From the NCBI GenBank assembly GCA_030620095.1, contig JAUTXW010001311.1, positions 2,643,501 to 2,707,500 on the forward strand: a stretch of DNA of 64,000 bases, written 5' to 3'. Below the pieces are notes generated by a model. It saw nothing but the letters and a program-made list of their open reading frames with translations. It was not told the origin of the DNA and made no database searches. The DNA comes from Kuschelorhynchus macadamiae. Lineage: Eukaryota; Arthropoda; Insecta; Coleoptera; Curculionidae. The number at the start of each line of letters is the position of its first letter. Position 1 is the first letter of the stretch. Made by a program: the position numbers and the translations under genes. Shown here piece by piece: positions 56,497 to 64,000 of the stretch.

Positions 56497-57074
56497 GTGA
56501 GTATTTGACTTGCTCAATGAGATAAGAATCAAAAGTTGTGGTTTAACTAGCCTATCGTTCCTGTAAAAATTATTGCACAAATAGCATAAAAATGATTGCA
56601 CAGATAGCATAAAATTTGCATATTGAGGCAAAACTTACCCAGATTTCACTACGAGAAGGTGCTCCGCTCAGCCATATACACTACATTCTATTACAACTTG
56701 TAGTGTTGTGTTTTTTTTTCAATTTTCGAAATTAGTGTTCTGTCTAAAAGTCCAACTCTAATAATGACATTTCTTCACACCCACACTAATCAAAGAAGCA
56801 GGCAGTAAATACTTAATATAACCTACTCAGCCATGTACGTCGCATGCGGCCCAGTGAGCATTTTTCAGCTTTGAAAACAGTCAGATAATGCGGCCCACGA
56901 ACAAGTTGAAAACCATTTTTAAAAGCGCGCGCCGCTGCAACAACGATTGGTATAATAAAATGTACAGTTGTACATAGTGCCATCTATGTTTAGGAACTAC
57001 ACATACTCAACCTAAAACCTAAAGCCAAACGTTATCTGGCTTGTTCTGGAAAGAACTCGAGAAATCACAATCCG

Positions 57075-57112
57075 TATATAAGCCGTGTTCGATTGAGTTC
57101 AGTCGTTCAGTG
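57075..57112 (+). promoter_or_regulatory. Core promoter of hAT gene: TATA box and initiator
   Basis: TATATAA at 57075-57081 is followed by the arthropod initiator TCAGTC at 57099-57104, with the initiator A 26 bp after the first T of the TATA box. A second TCAGTG lies at 57107-57112. The spacing suits transcription toward the ATG at 57219. Confidence 0.55.
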
Positions 57113-57218
57113 ATTAGTCAGTTATGAGTCAGTTGCGATAGAGTTTCAAGTTGAGTAGCGCACTTGTTGTTACAACACTTAACAGTACTTATAATTTATT
57201 TCGGATACAGTTTTTAAG

Positions 57219-58600
57219 ATGTCTCTTCCAAAACCAAGCGGAGGTAAGAGAAAACTTGTAGATGAGCATCGTATCTTTCAAGAAAAGTGGGAATTAGAGT
57301 TTTTTTGCTGTGAAGTGAAAGAAAAAAATATTTGTTTGATTTGTAATAGTACAGTCGGTGTCCCAAAATTATATAATATAAAACGTCAATATGACATTCA
57401 TAAAACTATGTTTGACAAGTATACAGGCATGGTCAGAAACGAAAAGTTAAATAAGTTAAAATCACGGTTGAAAGATCAGCAGCTTATGTTTACACATCCA
57501 AAGCAAGAAAACGAATCTGTCCTTCAAGCGAGCTATGTACTATCGGAGTTGATCGCGAAACACTCAAAGCCATTTGTTGAAGGTGAATTTATAAAAGAGT
57601 GCCTTGTAAAGGCCGCGGAAATTGTAAGTCCCGGGAGCGTGAAAGCATTTCAAAATATATCCTTGTCCCGGGATACTGTCACTGAAAGAGTTACTGAGTT
57701 GGCTGCCAATATAAATGATCAGATAAAAACAAAATCAGACTCTTTCATTGCATTTTCTATTGCCTTTGACGAAAGAACGGATGTGTGTGGTGTGGCGCAA
57801 CTCGCTGTTTTTCTTCGTGATACAGATATCAATGAGTATGAAGAATTACTGGAAGTAGTACCATTGCATGATTCAACAACTGAGAAGGATATTTTCAATG
57901 CCGTTTATGGACTTCTGCAAAAGTACAATTTAGATTTGTCAAAACTGTATTCCGTTGCAACAGCCGAAGCTCCTTCAACGACTGGAGTAAAAAATGGCTT
58001 CTTTAAAATATTACAGACAAAGATCAGAGAAACGGGCAGTGACAAACCAGATTTTCATCATATTCATTGTATAATCCACCAAGAAGTTTTATGTTCAAAA
58101 GTGATCAAGTTGGAAAGTGTTTTAAAGTCAGTGAAGAAAATTATAAACTTTATAAGGTCACGAGGCCTTAATCAGCGACAGTTTTCTGGATTTTTACGTG
58201 ATTTAGAAAGTGAGTACACTGGTTCACAAGTGTCCCAATATCATACAAAATATATTCAGAGAAAATGAGAAGCCTTTTGGCAGAAGCGTTTTCAGGATTT
58301 TTTCACTATCGACATTGATAAAGGTCCCCCTCACTTGCAAATGGAAGTAATTGAGATTCAGTGTCAGACCCATTTAAAACAAAAATTTGATAGTGTTGGT
58401 ACATTCGAATTTTATAAGTACCTGCCTGTTCAATACCAAAAAATGAGAAAATTTGCCTGTAAAATCCTGTCAATATTTGGAAGTACCTATAGGTGTGAAC
58501 AACTAGGAAGGAAACAAATCTCCCACAAGATCGCGATTGACGGACGCAAACGCAGTGTGCCGATAAATTCGCGCCACAGACAACTTAATTAAAGACAAAA
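57219..58600 (+). pseudogene. hAT transposase, GTF2IRD2-like, catalytic Asp lost and centre deleted
   Basis: The 349-codon frame (57219-58268) starts MSLPKPSGGKRKLVDEHRIF. A BED-like zinc finger follows (CLICNSTVG, later His), then the first part of the RNase H domain (FSIAFDERTDVCGVAQLAVF, then ELLEVVPLHDSTTEKDIF). Where the family has a TTDGAP-type block this copy has VATAEAPSTTG, so the second catalytic Asp is missing. HCIIHQEVLCSKVIKLES and FIRSRGLNQRQFSGFLRDLE follow. After a stop and frameshift a C-terminal part (DKGPPHLQMEVIEIQCQTHL, then KILSIFGSTYRCEQL, near 58322-58505) carries the hAT dimerisation motif. About 200 or more residues between are missing. The long clean N-terminal frame suggests recent loss, or retention of a truncated protein. 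Confidence 0.8.
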
Positions 58601-58800
58601 GATGTCAAATATCTGGCAAAAGAATTTAAAGTTTGTAGTTTTTTGTAATGTCCTTATTATTGGAAATTTAATAAACAGACTTGTCCTATAATAATACTTT
58701 TTCTCAAGATTTCCAGTAGTTTGTCTTCTTTAAGATAATGTTTTGCGGCCCACCTAGTCGATGGTCTTCATGCTTTCGGCCCACCAGTGACTTTGAGTTT

Positions 58801-59329
58801 CACAGGCTGACATACATAAATAAAGAACATACAAATTTGAATAATTTTTTAAAACTTGAGGCTTTATATTAAGTGTGATGACGTCTCACGACTCAACTTT
58901 TTAAGAAAATACTCAAATTATTAAAAGTTCTGTGTTTTCGAAAGTTTCACTAAGTATGTACTGCTTGCGCCTTTGATCTCTAAAGGTGTGACTATTCTGT
59001 AGCTTTATTATTTTACTTCATATACTAAATATTATACTTTTTAGAACAATAGTTTAAAAATAAAAGCTTGTTTAAAAATGGCATTCTCAAAGTTAGCCTT
59101 CAGAACTTTCAACAATATAGAAAGCTGGCAAATATGGAGCATATGGTCAGTTAACAATCCAACTAAAAGGTTCTCAGGAAGAGCATAAAATCATTTTTTA
59201 CCCCTTTATTAAACATCCTCTTAAAATATTTATTTAAATACCTATGTTGATAAAGATATAATCCGACACAAGTTTCTTGCGTAATCTTTAATTTGCGGTT
59301 TAATTTTAATTAAAAATAATCCTGGCAAA
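58801..59329. other. No gene recognised
   Basis: AT-rich spacer. Nothing supported. Confidence 0.4.
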
Positions 59330-59369
59330 TATATCGTAATAACAAAATTTTGGTACGAATACAAGATTG

Positions 59370-59623
59370 ACAAACAAAAATCTTTTTTGGCTTTTTCGCA
59401 ACTGAATAAAAATATATAAACTTTAAATCATTTGAAGCAAATATTTAATATAATTACATACCTCAACATGTAGACTAGTCTGTCTACGGAATGTTTCGAT
59501 ACAATGTAGACAGACTAGTCTACATGTTGAGGTATGTAATTATATTAAATATTTGCTTCAATTGATTTAAAGTTTATATATTTTTATTCAGTTACGAAAA
59601 AGCCAAAAAAGATTTTTGTTTGT
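59370..59623. repeat. Hairpin element, nearly perfect 118-bp inverted arms
   Basis: Arms 59370-59487 and 59506-59623 are almost exact reverse complements around an 18-bp centre, including CTCAACATGTAGACTAGTCT at the tip. The sequence belongs to the CTCAACATGT family of 52127-52990. It sits within the left part of a short-TIR repeat copy. Confidence 0.75.
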
Positions 59624-60640
59624 CAATCTATACTCAACAAATAATCTGAACACATTTAAAAATTTGCGAATACCAGATGGCGAAACAAAATAGCGTCTTA
59701 ATAAAATATTTAAGAAGTAAGTCTGATAATTAAAGTAATATGTAGATTAACTGAAAAACTGCAGTACGAATGATGATGAAGATAGTGAAACAAAATGGGG
59801 GTCAAATAAAATGTTTGTAATCGAGAATAAATCACCCTTCCATGATTTTTGCAGATGTTCATATTTTAGGGTCCCTAGATGTAAAAACTTGTTTTCTGAA
59901 TTCCGTCGGTCAATCTGTCTGTCAGTTCGCGACATAGCTCAAAAACTACTCACTCCATTGACTTCAAATGTTGGTAAAAAATTTGAGGATATATGGGGAT
60001 GACCTGGTAGCATTTTGGTAAAAATCCAATATGGCGGAACAAGATAATGGCCTAATGAAATGCTAAAAAAGTATTATTAAAAACAAATTATCCAATTTAC
60101 TTCAGGTGATGCACAGAAATTAAATATTACATTAGAATTAACTAGTAACATTTTGGTACGAATCCAAGATGGCAAGACAAAATGACGGGCTTATAAAATA
60201 GTTAAAAATCAGCCTGAAAAAAAAACCACTTATTAGATTGATTTCAAATTTTATGCAAGAGTTAATTGTGATATAGGTAGAGATAAACTGATAAAAATTG
60301 TTCTACGAATTCAAGATGATGAAAGTGGCAGCAAAATAAGTTGTTTAAAAGAAGAACGCAAAAAGAACACTTAATCAACTGAAACATTACAGAAGAAAAT
60401 AACGGGGTAAGGAAATTAAAAAAAAAAACGGAGTAAAAAAACTACTTATTCAATTTATTTTAAATTATGTCCAAAAATCAAATGTAGCATAGGTAGAAAA
60501 TGGTAAAATATGGTACGAATCTAATATGGTGGAACAAAAAACAAAAAATTAAAATGTTTGAACTAAATTGGTTCACACTTCACTAATCCTAAAAAAAAGT
60601 AAAGATTCATAACGAGGGAAGTTCTGGGTAAAGGAAATGT
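59624..60640 (+). repeat. Short-TIR repeat copy
   Basis: Internal landmarks in order: CACCCTTCCATGATTTTTGC, CCGTCGGTCAATCTGTCTG, GGATGACCTGGTAGCATTTT, and AAGATGGCAAGACAAAATG. The right end ATTCATAACGAGGGAAG is at 60609-60625. Without ORFs. It shows the clearest right terminus of this family. Confidence 0.6.
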
Positions 60641-61200
60641 TTCTTTTTATGTATACTTGCAAACTTTTAATATTAATATTTTACACTATTACCAAATGTA
60701 TGAAACTTGTTTTCCTGAAAATACACTATCAACCAATAATCATAATTAAACCAGTCAACATTTTAATAACAATTCAGCTGATAGATAAAAACTCCATCGA
60801 TAAATCCCATCTAAAAAGGAGAAAAACCTCATCATTTAAAACAAGAAAACATCTCTGATAATTTTTAAATCCTTAATTATATATATCCTTTCGCTAAATG
60901 ATCATGTTTATGTCGGTAACCTTTCATCCGATTCAACATATCCTTTTGATTGTTAACATTGTAAAAATATTGTATCATGCTTAGCTTCTGTATCACTAAA
61001 TAATAATGCGTCATAAAATATAAATGCAAAAGATTTAGCAGTATGTTTTTCTTCAGTACTATGTGAAAAATAGCAAGACACAAAAAATGTATTTAATATT
61101 TTTCGTAAAAAATCCTAGGATAAGTGATTTATGATTTCGATTAATTTTTATATCTTTTTAATAACATTTATCTATTTATTATAACATAAATACAATAACA
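60641..61200. other. No gene recognised
   Basis: AT-rich spacer; short frames here carry no recognisable motifs. Confidence 0.4.
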
Positions 61201-61229
61201 ACAATACCTATTCTAAAAGAGAAAAGTTT

Positions 61230-61640
61230 CTCTGGTTTGCAAAACATCTTTTGTACCAGAAACGAAGACCTAGATTCATTAGTAATTTGGTAGATTTTGG
61301 TACCAATGTCTTTAATAAACGATTTTGCCTCACTTTTGCAAGGTCCAAATGTTTCAGCACAAAAATGTAATTTTTAGCAATTTCAGAATATTCTTTCTTT
61401 TATTATAATCCGAATATGACATAGCTAAAGTGTCATCGCATGTGGCATCCCAAATAATAGATTTTCCACACTTAGGGATTAAGGAATCCCGACAACTTCT
61501 AGAATAGACGGAATTTCTGCCGAAACAACAGCTCTTTTTAAAACATCATTTAAACAAGTGGGACGAGACCATCCCCTTGCACTTTTGCGGTATGAAAAGC
61601 GCATAAGCCCGTCTGCAAGAACAGATTCGCTACCAACACA
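61230..61640 (-). pseudogene. LINE C-terminal fragment with WDATC motif
   Basis: Broken minus-strand frames read DGLMRFSYRKSARGWSRPTC, then SIIWDATCDDTLAMSY (61420-61465) and a later FLC segment. The W-D-x-T-C-x-D-T-x-A block with the preceding Gly/Pro-rich segment is a C-terminal signature I know from several invertebrate non-LTR retrotransposons. Stops interrupt it. It may be part of the same or a different LINE as 61993-62640. Confidence 0.5.
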
Positions 61641-61992
61641 GGTATGAGGTTCGAACATAGGTTGACAAATGAATTCCTAAAGTAAAAGAAGGTAATGCGT
61701 TTAACCAAGCACCACACTTTCCTTCTCTTGAATAGCAAATAAACGAGCATTTTTATTTATTTCAACAGAGGCAATACCCAAATAATACAAAAGTTATGTT
61801 TATAAAAAACTACTCTATACAAACAAAAAATATTGTATATAAATAATACTAATAGGTACAACAGTCTGTGTAACCCAATCGAAAAGGCATCAATCTAGCT
61901 ATATTCTGACTGGTAGGCGAATTTAGTTCAGCTGTTATAGCTGCTGGTCAGATGATGTTTAACTTTCTTTTTAAAGCTTTCGGAGGAAAATT

Positions 61993-62640
61993 CTAGGGTA
62001 ATAATCGAAGGAACATACTTCTGTTTGTAGCTTCATTTCTACCCACATCAATTCTACTCTGATTTAGTAAGATAGTTTCTATTTGTATTGTTTGTCGGAA
62101 GGGAACTCGAAAATGTAATAGTTTCAACATCTCTGGGTAGTCAACTTCACCCTTAAGGACTCTGTGACCAAAAGACAAAGCAAACACATTACTATGAGTT
62201 TTTAGGTCTTATAGGTCAATCAGCTCAGAGCATTCATTATAGTTAAGGTTTGAACTATCAATGTTTAATTTACCTAAAAGGAACTTGAGAATTTGGATTG
62301 TACTTTTTCTATCCTTTTAATGTTTATGTTGTTTAAAGGGGACCAAATAACATAGCAGTACTCAAGATGACTTCTGACTAATGAATAATATAGAGATTTT
62401 AGTGTTTCGACATCCTTGGAGTCCCAGCACTCTCTCATAACAAATTCAGCCATTGTATATGCTTTGGAGATAATGTGTCAATATGATGTTTGAACCTTAA
62501 CTCAGTCTAAAATTACGCCGAAGTTACGAACATCACTCTATTCAGTTCCTTACCTCCCACCAAATAAGTATGCTTGAGGGGATTTTTTTCTCGTGAATTA
62601 TATTGTATGACACTTTTTGATATTTAGTTCCATTTGATTT
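61993..62640 (-). pseudogene. Jockey-like LINE fragment: end of reverse transcriptase
   Basis: Minus-strand frames give NQMELNIKKCHTI, FTRKKNPLKHTYLVGGKELN, then FKHHIDTL, AEFVMRECWDSKDVETLKSL, LYYSLVRSHLEYCYVIWSPL and, at the end, a tail with DVGRNEATNRSMFLRLLP (stop at 61993). This order (KCHTITF, HIDTL, LVRSHLEY, C-terminal NRM-like tail) is that of Jockey-type RTs after the YADD box. Several frameshifts are present. Upstream domains are missing. Confidence 0.75.
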
Positions 62641-62824
62641 TCATCACACCATTCAACCAAGGTATTGATGTTATTTTACAAAAAATAACAATCGTGCACA
62701 TATGAGATTTGACGAAAAACCTTTAGGTCATCGAACAGGAAAAAATCAGCAAATAAATTCGATATCTCATTTGGATTGGATGCCATGCTGTAGGTATACA
62801 TACTCTTTGTTGTTCTGTAAAATT
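62641..62824. other. No gene recognised
   Basis: Junction between the LINE fragment and the Tc1 relic. Nothing supported. Confidence 0.4.
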
Positions 62825-63830
62825 CGATGTTGTGGGGATTAAAGGAAAGCATCGTAATCGTTTTTATAGCAGCTTTGGACTGTACTCCGAATTGTCTGTA
62901 TCTGTTAGCGCTACGCGAAGTAGCTGAACCTTTAGGTTTTACTCAAAGCATTGTATGTTGTGAGTGGAATTGCTATGTTACGAATGGTACAGCACGGCAG
63001 AGAGCGACAAAGGAGTACAACTCCTGCCGGGGACTGATACTTGCGGATGACTGCAAGGCGCAACCCAAACTATCCAGCTTCTGGCATTAATACGTTAATG
63101 CGTAACTCACTGGAATAACAACTTCCAATCAAACAGTCAGACGATTGCTGAACACAGCAGGTTTGCATGCAAGAAGACGTGCACCACATCAACCGTTAAC
63201 TAGGGAGCATAGGGTAGCGAGACGACAATGGACCGAGGAACATCGCAACTCGACAATCAACGAATGGATAGATTGTTTATTCATGGATGAGTCCAGGTTC
63301 CGTTTGTATAATTCTGATGGACGTATTTTGGTCTGGAGTGAACGAGGTCACAGATTGATTTCAGGGTTCCCATCCCTGCTTTTGGTGGGGATCTATCTGT
63401 GTTTGGGGTGGAATTTGTTTTAACGGCCGCACTGACTTAGTGGTTTTGATCAGTACCACTCAGAGGTATAGATATGTCATTATTGAAACAATTATTGTTC
63501 CATTTGCGGGCACAATCGGCGACACGAATTGTGGCCGAAAGCTTAGAACTTCACGGTATTAACAGAATGGAGTCGCCAGTAAGATCACCAGACATGAACT
63601 GCATGGAACATATTTAGTTTCAAGTATCAAGGCACGTGAACAGGTTAGAGGAACATGTAAAAACGCTACACCAGTTGGGTAAAACTGTCAAAGAAATTTG
63701 GATACATTTACCTCAAGATCGTACCAAGTGAATCGACTGATCCAAAGTATGCCTGCTAGAATGCTAGAATTCAAAGTCCTATCCGGGCTGCATATACAGT
63801 AACAGCACTTGTGCTAGACGATTCTGCCGA
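62825..63830 (+). pseudogene. Tc1-like transposase, second catalytic Asp deleted
   Basis: Frames in order: LREVAEPLGFTQSIVCCEWN (helix-turn-helix), RQRTTTPAEDRYLRMTARRN, LLNTAGLHARRRAPHQPLTR, EHRVARRQWTEEHRNSTINE and WIDCLFMDESRFRLYNSDGR (first Asp). ICFNGRTDLVVL follows, then IVPFAGTI joined directly to ATRIVAESLELHGIN. A short deletion near 63520 thus removes the HDNARPH block with the second Asp. VRSPDMNCMEHI (third block) and a tail to about 63770 complete the protein. Several frameshifts. Distinct from the Tc1 relics at 28-30 kb. Confidence 0.85.
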
Positions 63831-64000
63831 GCCGAAGTTCGAAACAATAAAAGCACCTGCGCTAGAAGTAGTGCACAGTAACAGCATCTTGACTAGAAGT
63901 TGTATTTATTGTAACATACTTTTCTCCGATTGTCACTGAAGTTGTGTCTAATACGGCACTAAACTGAGTTACTGCCTTGGATCTGCTGACGCTAACCACA
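63831..64000. other. Likely 3' part of the Tc1 element or flanking DNA
   Basis: A motif ACAGTAACAGCA recurs near 63800 and 63878. The right terminal inverted repeat, if present, would lie here or past the window end. Confidence 0.3.

Larger units (their letters stand above)
56840..58800 (+). mobile_element. hAT-like element, limits uncertain
   Basis: GCGGCCCA motifs recur on both sides of the transposase gene (near 56854 and 56890 on the left; 58745 and 58780 on the right), suggesting subterminal repeats. I could not define TIRs or an 8-bp duplication. The 5' part holds a recognisable core promoter, and the gene ends in a deletion-joined C-terminus. Confidence 0.45.

Overview
This window looks like gene-poor, AT-rich arthropod (most likely insect) nuclear DNA made almost entirely of transposable elements in various states of decay. 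The evidence is the range of families: Penelope-like elements (PLEs) with GIY-YIG ends, Tc1/mariner and hAT transposases, a Helitron helicase fragment, Jockey-type LINE fragments, and many long (TA)n tracts. The species cannot be fixed from the sequence. No tRNA or rRNA gene, CRISPR array or bacterial-style operon was seen, and no intact host gene was recognised.

Layout. 1-1000: a PLE 3' end with a GIY-YIG domain, a tRNA-like SINE head and an intact-looking hammerhead ribozyme (HHR). 2.5-9.2 kb: two copies, in opposite orientation, of an uncharacterised repetitive gene, around a Helitron remnant. 11.4-14.1 kb: a PLE fragment followed by hairpin (inverted-repeat) ribozyme elements separated by (TA)n tracts. 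16.3-21.1 kb: a nest in which a short-TIR repeat was invaded by a tandem ribozyme array and by a mariner-like element with 440-bp TIRs. 24.2-26.7 kb: the best-preserved DNA element, with perfect terminal inverted repeats, a TA duplication and a 548-codon ORF carrying a putative RNase H-like domain. 28-30.3 kb: a composite Tc1 element.

32.8-39.8 kb is a PLE and microsatellite zone. It holds two tandem PLE-like repeats, a foldback element around a SWIM-type ORF, and a 2.5-kb PLE with 522-bp inverted arms, each arm carrying a hammerhead motif. 39.9-44.5 kb: a dead mariner, then PLE and Jockey fragments nested together. 45.5-47.5 kb: a deleted hAT with an 8-bp target duplication beside a ribozyme hairpin element with a 13-bp duplication. 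47.9-50.6 kb: a decayed transposon gene whose exon is split by a PLE with an 11-bp duplication. 52-60.6 kb: clusters of short-TIR repeats around a GTF2IRD2-like hAT. 61.2-63.8 kb: LINE fragments and a dead Tc1.

The unifying theme is ribozyme-bearing PLE termini. At least seven sequence families of hammerhead-like motif occur here. Several share the same departure from the textbook core (one extra base before stem II). Most of the 13 long (TA)n tracts sit exactly at the edges of these elements or of repeats found with them. The protein-coding parts are largely non-functional: missing catalytic residues, frameshifts and internal deletions recur.
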